DNA from: Streptomyces sp. NRRL S-1022
GTDB lineage: Bacteria; Actinomycetota; Actinomycetes; Streptomycetales; Streptomycetaceae
DNA: 64,000 bases
NCBI RefSeq assembly: GCF_000720135.1
Contig: NZ_JOIU01000004.1
Location: 186,001 to 250,000 of the forward strand
Direction of reading: 5' to 3'
The notes below the pieces were generated by a model. That model saw only the letters and a program-made list of their open reading frames with translations. It had not been told where the DNA came from and did not search any database. The position numbers and the translations under genes are program-made. This document shows, piece by piece, positions 44,734-52,260 of this stretch (position 1 is its first letter; every line of letters starts with the position of its first letter).

Positions 44734-46235
44734 GGGTTGAGCACACCCTCGTCGAGCACCGGGCCCGGTGCCTGGGCCTCCTGGGACCGCACCCGGCCCC
44801 GGCCCGCCGGCAGTGAGCCGAGGAAGGCGAGCGCCAGCGCGGCCAGGACGCCCAGGTTGGCGTAGGCCCAGGCGCCGGTCCTGCCGCCGAGGCCGAACGG
44901 TTCCAGCAGGTAGCCCTGCCAGGTCAGCCAGCTCGCGGCGGTGTTGGTGACCAGGCCCCAGCCGACGGCGGTGGCGGCGAGCGTGAGGAGCAGCGGGAGG
45001 AGCGGGACGTCGCCGTAGCGGCCGTGCGGGCGGAACAGGTCGCCCTCGTCGTAGTCGCGGCGGCGCAGCGCCAGATCGGCGAGCATGACGCCGGCCCAGG
45101 CGGCGACGGGCACACCGAGTGTGGTGAGGAAACCCATGAACTGGCCGAGGAAGTCGTCGGCGAAGAACACGATGTAGACGGCGCCGGCGATCATCAGCAC
45201 CCCGTCGAAGAGCGCGGCCAGGTAGCGGGGCACGCGCAGGCCGGCCGAGAGCAGTGCCAGGCCGGAGGAGTAGATGTCGAGGACGGCGCCGCCCACCAGG
45301 CCGAGGACGGCGACGACGGCGAACGGCACCAGGAACCAGGTGGGCAGCAGGGTGGTCAGCGCCCCGATCGGGTCGGCCGCGATCGCCTTGCTCAGCGTGC
45401 CGGAGGAGCCGGCCAGCAGCAGGCCGAAGAGCAGCAGGACGAGCGGTGCCAGGGAGGCGCCGAAGGCGGTCCAGCCGATCACTCCCCGGCTGGAGGAGCC
45501 GCGGGGCAGGTAGCGGGAGTAGTCGGCGGCGGCGTTGACCCAGCCGAGGCCGAAGCCCGTCATCATGAACACCAGCGCCCCGATGAACTGCTGTACCGAG
45601 CCGGCCGGCAGGGCGTCGACCGCGCTCCAGTGGACGTGGTCGGCGACGAGGGCGATGTAGACGATCGTGAGGATGCCCGTGATCAGGGTGATCCAGGTCT
45701 GCAGCCGCATGATCAGGTCGAAGCCCATGACCCCGCCGACGACGGTCAGCGCCGCCACCACCACGAGGGCGGCCACCCTGGTCCCGGTGCCGCCGCCCCA
45801 GCCGAGGCGGCCGAAGACGGTCGCGGTGGCCATCGTGGCGAGCGCGGTCAGGACGGTCTCCCAGCCGACGGTGAGCATCCAGGACACGACGGACGGCAGC
45901 CGGTTGCCGCGTACCCCGTAGGCGGCCCGGCTGAGCACCATGGTGGGTGCCGAGCCGCGCTTGCCGGCGACCGCGACGAAGCCGCACAGCAGGAACGAGA
46001 CGGCGATGCCGAGCACGCCGGCGGTGAGGGCCTGCCAGAAGGACAGGCCGAAGCCCAGGGCGAAGGCGCCGTAGCTGATCCCGAGCACGGAGACGTTGGC
46101 CCCGAACCAGGGCCAGAACAGCGAGCGCGGGGTGCCCCGGCGCTCCGTGTCCGCGATCACATCCAGCCCGTGCGCCTCGACCTGGAGGGGGCGGCCGGCG
46201 GATCCGCTGCCGGGGGGATCGTGCGGATGCGTCAT
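44730..46235 (-). CDS. NCS1 family cytosine/purine permease
   Basis: This protein of about 501 residues has 12 predicted helices with the NCS1 N-terminal FWPWFGANVSVLGISYGAFA and the middle TGFGLGWVNAAADYSRYLP. It imports nucleobases, allantoin, hydantoins or similar compounds. I take ATG 46235 behind AGGTGG; a GTG at 46247 is also possible. It is coupled to the downstream cysteine hydrolase and looks like a salvage or catabolic unit. Confidence 0.92.
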   Translation of the reverse strand: MTHPHDPPGSGSAGRPLQVEAHGLDVIADTERRGTPRSLFWPWFGANVSVLGISYGAFALGFGLSFWQALTAGVLGIAVSFLLCGFVAVAGKRGSAPTMVLSRAAYGVRGNRLPSVVSWMLTVGWETVLTALATMATATVFGRLGWGGGTGTRVAALVVVAALTVVGGVMGFDLIMRLQTWITLITGILTIVYIALVADHVHWSAVDALPAGSVQQFIGALVFMMTGFGLGWVNAAADYSRYLPRGSSSRGVIGWTAFGASLAPLVLLLFGLLLAGSSGTLSKAIAADPIGALTTLLPTWFLVPFAVVAVLGLVGGAVLDIYSSGLALLSAGLRVPRYLAALFDGVLMIAGAVYIVFFADDFLGQFMGFLTTLGVPVAAWAGVMLADLALRRRDYDEGDLFRPHGRYGDVPLLPLLLTLAATAVGWGLVTNTAASWLTWQGYLLEPFGLGGRTGAWAYANLGVLAALALAFLGSLPAGRGRVRSQEAQAPGPVLDEGVLNP

Positions 46236-46325
46236 CGCCGAAGCCACCTGTCCTGCCGGTCCGGAGTGTCCGGTTCACGCTAGGTCGGGCCCCAGGGGCC
46301 GTCAAGGCGGGACGAGTCGGGCCGG

Positions 46326-46640
46326 TCAGCGGTCGAACTCCTCGTGGATCGTGGTCTTCGGCTCCTCCCGGAGGTGCTGGGAGAAGCCCGGCCTGCCGCC
46401 GCGCCGGGCCCGCCGCGCGGCGGTGCGGCCGGGGTCCGTGTCCGGGTCCACGCGGACCGAGCGGGCCACGTCCGCGGGCCCGGTGCACTCCTCGGCGGGC
46501 AGGCCGCGCAGGGCCTCGACAACCTCCTCGGAGGCCCCCGCCTGCCGGGCCGCCGCGACCAGGCGGTCCCTGCCCGCCGGGTAGGTCACGTCCTTCAACG
46601 CGCCCAGCACCTCGGTGACGCTGGGGTGTGCCGTGCTCAT
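46326..46640 (-). CDS. DUF2795 family protein (long)
   Basis: This 104-residue protein has a DUF2795 domain (about 8-62; VTEVLGALKDVTYPAGRDRL through VEALRGLPAEECTGPADV) and an arginine-rich tail. The family is a small helical fold common in Streptomyces and often stress-linked. It follows the 49-residue acidic protein gene by 9 bp and faces a second DUF2795 gene across a divergent promoter. Confidence 0.85.
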   Translation of the reverse strand: MSTAHPSVTEVLGALKDVTYPAGRDRLVAAARQAGASEEVVEALRGLPAEECTGPADVARSVRVDPDTDPGRTAARRARRGGRPGFSQHLREEPKTTIHEEFDR

Positions 46641-46649
46641 CGCGCTTCC

Positions 46650-46799
46650 TTACGGGTCGTCCTCGGCGGTGTTCCCGTCCGCGTCCTCGTCGGCGGGGTC
46701 GGCGCCTTCCGCCTGTGAGGGGGTGGTGCGGGGCGGCTGCTGCTCGGGGGCGGCCTCCTCCGGTTCGCCCTCGGCCTGAGAAGGGGTGTTCTCGCTCAT
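46650..46799 (-). CDS. 49-residue acidic protein with repeated TPSQAEG motif
   Basis: The frame runs from ATG 46799 to a TAA at 46650-46652, with GGGAGG upstream and a 9-bp gap to the next gene. It is rich in Glu, Asp, Ala and Pro and has no hydrophobic segment. TPSQAEG occurs at residues 5-11 and 26-32. It is too acidic and disordered to suggest an enzyme. It is probably co-transcribed with the DUF2795 gene that follows. Confidence 0.65.
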   Translation of the reverse strand: MSENTPSQAEGEPEEAAPEQQPPRTTPSQAEGADPADEDADGNTAEDDP

Positions 46800-46894
46800 C
46801 GGAGCCTCCCGTGTCGTCCGGCACGTGTCGCGCGCGGGTGTCCGAAGCGGCCGGGTACCCGTGCGTCCCCGGACCCATCACTCATGGAATTCCT

Positions 46895-46919
46895 GAATCC
46901 GCTTGTGCGGGAGGGGTAC
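46895..46919 (+). promoter_or_regulatory. Sigma-B-like stress promoter
   Basis: GAAT, 15 bp and GGGTAC match the published Streptomyces sigma-B pattern GNNT-N14-16-GGGTAC. The element ends 69 bp before the short DUF2795 gene start. The assignment rests on pattern only. Confidence 0.4.
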
Positions 46920-46988
46920 CTGACCAGTCCGGCGCAGCATGCGGCGCCGGCCCGATGACCCTGATCCAACTCACCGCCTGGAGGAGCC

Positions 46989-47183
46989 ATGGCGGGTATC
47001 ACCCCACCTGATCTGCAGAAAGCTCTGTCCGGCGCGGAGTACCCGGCCAGTTCCGATCAGCTTCGGAAGGTCGCCGAGGACAATCACGCGCCCAAGGAGG
47101 TCACCGAGCGGATATCCCACCTCGGGAAGAAGGAGTTCCAGAACCCCGCCGAGGTCAGCAAGGCCGTCTTCAGGAACGAGTGA
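46989..47183 (+). CDS. DUF2795 family protein (short)
   Basis: This 64-residue single-domain protein reads ITPPDLQKALSGAEYPASSD and VTERISHLGKKEFQNPAEVS, aligning directly with the long DUF2795 protein encoded at 46326-46640. ATG 46989 follows GGAGCC. It is expressed divergently from that protein, behind a sigma-B-like promoter, which fits a stress role. Confidence 0.85.
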   Translation: MAGITPPDLQKALSGAEYPASSDQLRKVAEDNHAPKEVTERISHLGKKEFQNPAEVSKAVFRNE

Positions 47184-47204
47184 CGGCGGCCGGACACGGG
47201 TGTA

Positions 47205-47235
47205 CGGCGGCCGGGCCTTCGGCTCGGCCGCCGTT
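47205..47235 (+). terminator. Hairpin terminator after the short DUF2795 gene
   Basis: Perfect 10-bp arms ACGGCGGCCG and CGGCCGCCGT enclose an 11-nt loop and are followed by TT, 21 bp past the stop. Confidence 0.8.
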
Positions 47236-47277
47236 CCACGCACCGATCACCCGGCGGTCCTCGTCCCCGGCGGGAGG

Positions 47278-47291
47278 TGACATCCGTCACA
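47278..47291. promoter_or_regulatory. CRP-like palindrome in the CAP-protein upstream region
   Basis: GTGAC-ATCC-GTCAC is a perfect inverted repeat and fits the Streptomyces Crp core GTG-N6-CAC. It lies about 320 bp upstream of the secreted CAP gene. The rest of 47236-47613 holds a TATAGGAT-like element near 47341 and no gene. I saw no c-di-AMP riboswitch. Confidence 0.45.
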
Positions 47292-47613
47292 GCCGCCTCG
47301 GCAACTAAGCGGCGCCGATAGTAGGCGCCACTCCGGCGACATATAGGATTTGTCCGTCTTGCCGTGGGCACGAGTCATGCTCCGGGTCACGACGGACCCT
47401 CCACTCGGCACGGCACCGCATCCCCCGGCAGATGCCCGTTCATGACGGTCCGCCAGTGTCGCGCAAACGTCGCGGTCGCGAAGTCGGCATCTCCCGGCTG
47501 CTCTGACAAGGGGCGTGCCGGTCTACGAGGCAAGGTAGTAGAAGGGCCCTTTGCGCCCGCTGTGCACCCATCCCAACAATGAGCGCTCGGCGATCACCGA
47601 GTGAGGTTGACGT

Positions 47614-48474
47614 ATGGGCCAGCACCGCAAAACGAAGCACTACCGGCGAATAGTCATCGCTGCCGCCGCCGTTGGGGCCGTGGGCGTGCCGTCCGTCGCC
47701 CTGGCCTGCACCGAGTGGCCGTACGGCCCGGAGGGCCCGGCGCAGACCGTCGCGACGACCGCACCCGCGGCGCAGTGGCAGTACGCGCCGGGGGATTACC
47801 CGAGCAATGCCGACACCACCGGCGCGCCCCTGGCCACCGTGCCGCCCGCGCCCGGGGCCACGGCGTCACCGAGCGCCCCGGCCGGCGCCCCGCCGAGTGT
47901 CCGCGTGACCGTGCACCCGCACGCGAAGAAGCACGCCGGGAAGCACACGCGGAAGAAGGTCACGGTCCACCAGTCCCGGCGGACCGCGGTACCCGGCACC
48001 CCCCAGGCCACCGCTGCCGCGTCCACGGCCCCCGCCGCGCCGGGCACCCCGAAACCGGCGGCCACGCCGAGCACCCCGGCGCCGGCGGCCACCGCGTCCG
48101 GCGTCACCGCCGAGATCCTGCGGCTGGTGAACGCCGAACGGGGCAAGGCCGGTTGCCAGGCGCTGACCCTCAACCCCGTGCTGACCAAGGCCGCGCAGGC
48201 GCACAGCGAGGACATGGCGGCCCACCAGAACATGTCGCACACCGGATCCGACGGCTCCGCTCCGGGCGACCGCATCACGCGCGCCGGCTACGCCTGGAGC
48301 AGTTACGGCGAGAACGTCGCCTACGGGTACGGCACGGCCGGGCAGGTCATGGCGGCCTGGATGTCCAGCCCGGGCCACCGGGCCAACATCCTGAACTGCG
48401 GCTTCAAGGAGATCGGTGTGGGTCTCGCCCAGCCCGGCAGCTACTGGACCCAGGACTTCGGCACGGCCCGCTGA
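47614..48474 (+). CDS. Secreted CAP (SCP/PR-1) domain protein
   Basis: This 286-residue exported protein has a signal peptide (1-30, ending VALA), a long Ala/Pro/Thr-rich linker with a basic stretch (about 100-125) and a C-terminal CAP domain (about 165-285). The CAP motifs are AHSEDMAAHQNMSHT, YGENVAYG and SSPGHRANILNC. CAP domains act extracellularly as binding or, in some, proteolytic modules. The domain is closely similar to the C-terminal part of the sigma-factor fusion encoded convergently at 48940-50718. Confidence 0.9.
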   Translation: MGQHRKTKHYRRIVIAAAAVGAVGVPSVALACTEWPYGPEGPAQTVATTAPAAQWQYAPGDYPSNADTTGAPLATVPPAPGATASPSAPAGAPPSVRVTVHPHAKKHAGKHTRKKVTVHQSRRTAVPGTPQATAAASTAPAAPGTPKPAATPSTPAPAATASGVTAEILRLVNAERGKAGCQALTLNPVLTKAAQAHSEDMAAHQNMSHTGSDGSAPGDRITRAGYAWSSYGENVAYGYGTAGQVMAAWMSSPGHRANILNCGFKEIGVGLAQPGSYWTQDFGTAR

Positions 48475-48896
48475 GCGGCGGCGGCCGGCGTCCCGTCCCG
48501 GCCGCCGGGGCCCGCCGGTCCGGGCAGGGCGCGGAACAGCGGCCGGCTGAGCGCCGGCACCGGAAGCAGCGGGGCCGGGGCGGTCCGCAGGGACGTGGCG
48601 TCGGCCACTTGCCCGCCGAGGGAGCACGCCAGTCCGCCGACGGTCGGGCCGAGGCCGACCCCCGTGGGCAGGTGGTCCTGGCCGAGGGTGACCTGGAGGG
48701 AGAACGGCACGTACAGCCCGGCGGCGGCCAGGGCGACGCACGGGTACAGGGCGGGGCCGGGGACGACCAGGACACCGGCGACCGCCGCGACCGCCGGCAG
48801 GTTGCGGCTGCACCACGCGCTGGTTCCGCCGGCCTGGAGGACGCCGGTGACCACGGTGGCGCGCCGCTGCGGCCGGTCCTCGGCCGGCGCGTTCAT
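48475..48896 (-). pseudogene. Fragment of a MFS (fosmidomycin-resistance-like) transporter
   Basis: The minus strand between the CAP gene and the sigma fusion reads like the C-terminal half of a MFS exporter: YPCVALAAAGLYVPFSLQVTL, LGQDHLPTGVGLGPTVGGLA and VADATSLRTAPAPLLPVPAL. The start of the protein, about 250 residues with the first helices, is missing, and the end merges into the CAP gene. It is probably a truncated relic. Confidence 0.6.
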
Positions 48897-48939
48897 CGAC
48901 GTGTTCCGCCGCGCCTTCGGGCCCACTCCGGGCAGCGGC

Positions 48940-50718
48940 TCACAGCCTGGTGCCGAAGTCCTGGGTCCACCACGGGCCGCCGGAGCCGTCGTGGACGCCC
49001 ACGCCGAGGTTCTTGAACGAGCAGTTGAGGATGTTCGCGCGGTGGCCCGGGCTGTTCATCCAGGAGTCCATCACCGACTGCGGCGTCTGCTGGCCCCTCG
49101 CGATGTTCTCGCCGTACGTGGACCAGCGGTAGCCGGCCGCGGTGATGCGCTCGCCGGGGCCCGCGCCGTCCGGGTTGGTGTGGTCGAAGAAGTTGCGCGC
49201 GGCCATGTCGTCGGAGTGGCCCTGGGCGGCCCTGTCGAGTTGCGGGTCCTCGGTGACCGGGCCGCAACCGGCGGTCGCCCGCTCCTTGTTCACCAGCGCG
49301 ACCACCTGTGCCACGGTGCCAGCGGGCGCCGGCTGGGCCTGCGGGGCCCGGGAGGCGGCCGGGGTCGTCGGGGCGGCCGGCGCGGCCTTCGGCGTGCTGC
49401 TGCTCCGCGTGGGCCGGGGGCTCTTGGCGGGGCGCGGCTTCCTGGTGTGCGAGGGGGACGGCGACGCGGACGGCGAGGGCGACGCCGAGGTCGCGACGGC
49501 GCTGGGCTGCGCGAGGTCCACGGCGGGAGCGCCGGCGGTCCGCGCGGCGGTCGCCTGCCTGGTCTGCGGCTCTCCGGAGTCGGTGCCGAAGTACCAGAGG
49601 CCGCCGCCCGCCACACAGGCCGCCACGACGGCACCGCCGACGGCCCGGCGCCGTACCCGCCGCCGTCGCCGCGCCTCACCGCGGCCGGCCGTACGACGGC
49701 GGGATGCGCCGCGGAGCCCGACCGGTTCGCCGGTGCCACCGCCGGCGGCGCCGTGGTCCACGGCGGCCTCCTGACCGGCGACGGCGGCGCCCTGGTCCGT
49801 CGCGGGGTCACCCTGCCCCGGTCCGAAGGCGCCGGCCGGTCCGCCGGTGCCGGCGTCCGCGGTCAGACCGGCGGCTCCGGCGTGGGCCGGCACGGATGCG
49901 GCGGAGCCGGTCGCGGTCATGCCGGTCACGGCGGACCGGGTCGTCGTGAGCAGCGCCGACGACACCGCGACCAGGGCCAGCCCGGCCAGCAGCCCCTCGG
50001 CGGGCAGCAGACCGCTCCACAGGCCGCCGCAGCGCGCGCACTCACGGGCGTGCCGGGCTATTCGCTTGCGCCACAGGGCGGAGGGCAGGCCGTCCCAGGC
50101 GGCCAGCACCCCGTGCAGTTCCGGGCAGGCGGGCCGGGTGTCGAGCGCCCGTACCACCACCCGGGCCGCCTCAAGCCGCGCCTTCATCCGCTGCACCCGC
50201 ACCGCGGTGTGCTGCGGCGTCACCCCGAGGGCCGCGGCGACCTCGGCCCGGGTCAGCTCACCGGCGCACTCCAGCCACCACAGCGACAGCACCTCGCGGT
50301 CGTCCGGCTCCAGCCAGCGGGTGGCGCGCGCGGTCTCCTGGCGCTGGCCGGACAGCTGGAGGCGGACGATGGTCAGGTCCACGAAGTCGGCGCCGGGATC
50401 GGCGACGTCGGCGGTCTCCTCCACGGCGTCCGGGGCGAGCTGCCGGTCCTGCCAGTGGGCCCGGACCCGGTTCATGGCGATGGCCACGAGCCAGGAGCGG
50501 AAGCTCTCCGGGCTGCGCAGGTCACCGAGCGAGCCGAGGGCCCGGAGCATGGTCTCCTGGACCACGTCGTCGACGTCGACGGAGCCGTTCAGGGCGCGGC
50601 CCACGATGTTGTACACCAGCGGCAGATAGGCGCTGACCAGGGCGTCCTGGGCCGCCGGGTCCCCCGCTCGGGCGGCGGTCACCAGCGCCGCCGTGTCCAC
50701 CGTGTGCTGTGTCCTCAT
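48940..50718 (-). CDS. ECF sigma factor / zinc anti-sigma motif / membrane / CAP-domain fusion
   Basis: This 592-residue protein has sigma-70 region 2 (about 15-93; ALNGSVDVDDVVQETMLRA) and region 4 (about 137-188; LTRAEVAAALGVTPQHTAVR). A ZAS-like motif H223-x3-C227-x2-C230 follows, then a hydrophobic stretch (about 241-258), a 17-residue arginine cluster (about 340-358), a transmembrane helix (359-377), a Ser/Pro-rich linker, and a CAP domain (about 468-590; HSDDMAARNFFDHTNPDG, YGENIARG, NSPGHRANILNC). The Arg cluster places the CAP domain outside. A normally separate sigma/anti-sigma/sensor system is thus one polypeptide, and release of the sigma part would need proteolysis. ATG 50718; stop 48940. 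Confidence 0.9.
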   Translation of the reverse strand: MRTQHTVDTAALVTAARAGDPAAQDALVSAYLPLVYNIVGRALNGSVDVDDVVQETMLRALGSLGDLRSPESFRSWLVAIAMNRVRAHWQDRQLAPDAVEETADVADPGADFVDLTIVRLQLSGQRQETARATRWLEPDDREVLSLWWLECAGELTRAEVAAALGVTPQHTAVRVQRMKARLEAARVVVRALDTRPACPELHGVLAAWDGLPSALWRKRIARHARECARCGGLWSGLLPAEGLLAGLALVAVSSALLTTTRSAVTGMTATGSAASVPAHAGAAGLTADAGTGGPAGAFGPGQGDPATDQGAAVAGQEAAVDHGAAGGGTGEPVGLRGASRRRTAGRGEARRRRRVRRRAVGGAVVAACVAGGGLWYFGTDSGEPQTRQATAARTAGAPAVDLAQPSAVATSASPSPSASPSPSHTRKPRPAKSPRPTRSSSTPKAAPAAPTTPAASRAPQAQPAPAGTVAQVVALVNKERATAGCGPVTEDPQLDRAAQGHSDDMAARNFFDHTNPDGAGPGERITAAGYRWSTYGENIARGQQTPQSVMDSWMNSPGHRANILNCSFKNLGVGVHDGSGGPWWTQDFGTRL

Positions 50719-50857
50719 CAGAACTTCCCTGTCCTCGACGCCGAACGATGCTGTCCGTTACCTGGGAGACCGCCGGGTGCGGTGCCGATAACAGTTCCTC
50801 GGAAAATCGTTCGACGGGAGACTCACAGCAACGGGGCGGGGGCCGCAAGGAAGAAGG

Positions 50858-51277
50858 TCACACCCCGGCGGATCCCGGCCGGTCCTGCTGACCGTCGCTC
50901 AGCTCGTTGGCGCGGTCCACCTCGGCCATGTGCTCCTCGGCCCAGTCCCGGACGGCGGCCAGGACGGCGTCGAGCGACAGGCCGAGCGGCGTCAGCCGGT
51001 AGTGGACACCGGGCGGTACGGACGGCTCCACCCGGCGGGCCACCAGTCCGTCCCGGACGAGGCTGCGCAGGGTCACGGACAGCATCTTCTGGGAGACGCC
51101 GGGCATCCGGCGCAGCAGCTCGGCGAAGCGCACCTCGTCCGGGGCCGCCTGCGCGAGCACCTTCACCGCCATCGACGTCCACTTCGTGCCGATCCGGTCG
51201 AGCAGCCGGCGCGTCGGACACGCGGGGTCGAACAGGTCGCCGCGCACGGCGGGGGCGTCCTTGGCCTGGGAGGTCAC
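50858..51277 (-). CDS. HxlR family transcriptional regulator
   Basis: This 139-residue winged-helix protein has the HxlR core (WTSMAVKVLAQAAPDEVRFAEL then GVSQKMLSVTLRSLVRDGLV) and a wing with PPGVHYRLTPLG. Cys near residue 20 (FDPACPTRR) is in the position used for redox or electrophile sensing in many family members. It is divergent from an alpha/beta hydrolase; a GTTACCTAAC repeat lies between them. Regulation of that hydrolase is likely. Confidence 0.9.
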   Translation of the reverse strand: MTSQAKDAPAVRGDLFDPACPTRRLLDRIGTKWTSMAVKVLAQAAPDEVRFAELLRRMPGVSQKMLSVTLRSLVRDGLVARRVEPSVPPGVHYRLTPLGLSLDAVLAAVRDWAEEHMAEVDRANELSDGQQDRPGSAGV

Positions 51278-51327
51278 CTGAGGCTCACCAACTCACGGGA
51301 AAGTGCGGTCTGGTGACGCCGAGACTA

Positions 51328-51337
51328 GTTACCTAAC
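51328..51337. promoter_or_regulatory. Short palindrome in the HxlR/hydrolase divergent promoter
   Basis: GTTA-CC-TAAC lies in the 97-bp gap between the HxlR gene and the hydrolase. It is AT-rich against its surroundings and may be part of the HxlR operator. Confidence 0.4.
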
Positions 51338-51374
51338 GTTCCCTTGTCACCATCGGTTACTCATGGGAGCGTTC

Positions 51375-52235
51375 ATGACCGTCCTCTCCGTCCCGGGCGT
51401 GCGGCTGCGCCGGGTCACCGTCAACGGCGTCGGGCTCAACGTCGCCACGGCCGGCCGGGGGCCGGCCGTCCTGCTGCTGCACGGCTTCCCGCACACCTGG
51501 CGGCTGTGGACCGACGTCATCGGCCCGCTGGCCCGCCGCCACCGGGTGATCGCACCGGACCTGCGGGGCTTCGGCGCCAGCGACCGGCCGGCCGGCGGGT
51601 ACGACGCCGGGACGCTCGCCGCCGACGCCGAGGCCCTGCTGGAGGCGCTCGACGCCGGCCCGGCCGCCGTGGCCGGCATCGACCTCGGTGCCCCGCCCGC
51701 GTTCCTGCTGGCCATGCGGCGGCCCGGCCGGGTACGGCGGCTGGTGCTGATGGAGTCGCTGCTGGGCGACCTCCCGGGCGCCGGGGAGTTCCTGGCGGGC
51801 GGGCCGCCGTGGTGGTTCGGCTTCCATGCCGAACCCGGCCTCGCGGAGACCGTGCTCGTGGGACGTGAGGGGGCGTACGTCGACTGGTTCCTGGAGCGCG
51901 GCACCCTCGGCCGGGGCGTACGGCCGGACGTCCGGGCGGAGTTCGTCCGCGCCTACGCCGGGGGCGGGGCGCTGCGCGCCGCGTTCGGGCCGTACCGGGC
52001 CCTTGCGGTCACCGCCCGGCAGATCCGTGAGGCGGTGGCCGGCGCCCGCCTCACCGTGCCCGCGCTCACGATCGGCGCCCACCCGGCCGGCCGCGCGCTG
52101 GAACGCCAACTGCGACCCTACGCGGACCGGTTGACCGGCCGGGTGATCCCGGACTGCGGCCACATCGTCCCGCTCGACCGCCCGGAGGCGCTGCTGGAGC
52201 TGCTGGAGCCGTTCCTCGCCGGGGACCGGGACTGA
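51375..52235 (+). CDS. Alpha/beta hydrolase with Asp nucleophile (epoxide hydrolase/dehalogenase-like)
   Basis: This 286-residue alpha/beta hydrolase has the oxyanion motif HGFPHTWRLW and the nucleophile elbow GIDLGA with Asp103, where esterases have Ser. The histidine is His263 in DCGHIVP. An Asp nucleophile indicates an epoxide hydrolase or a haloalkane/fluoroacetate dehalogenase-type reaction. I chose ATG 51375 because GGGAG lies 5 bases before it; ATG 51363 is an alternative. It is divergent from an HxlR regulator, which may respond to the toxic substrate. Confidence 0.87.
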   Translation: MTVLSVPGVRLRRVTVNGVGLNVATAGRGPAVLLLHGFPHTWRLWTDVIGPLARRHRVIAPDLRGFGASDRPAGGYDAGTLAADAEALLEALDAGPAAVAGIDLGAPPAFLLAMRRPGRVRRLVLMESLLGDLPGAGEFLAGGPPWWFGFHAEPGLAETVLVGREGAYVDWFLERGTLGRGVRPDVRAEFVRAYAGGGALRAAFGPYRALAVTARQIREAVAGARLTVPALTIGAHPAGRALERQLRPYADRLTGRVIPDCGHIVPLDRPEALLELLEPFLAGDRD

Positions 52236-52260
52236 CCCCGGTCCCCGGCGCGCACAAGGG

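Noticed and set aside
46650..46799. Acidic 49-residue gene considered as a RiPP precursor
   Set aside because: There is no modifying enzyme, the core lacks Cys/Ser/Thr clustering, and it is followed by DUF2795, not by RiPP genes.
47236..47613. Looked for a c-di-AMP (ydaO-type) riboswitch upstream of the secreted CAP gene
   Set aside because: Its conserved sequence blocks were not recognisable by eye. A covariance-model search would be decisive.
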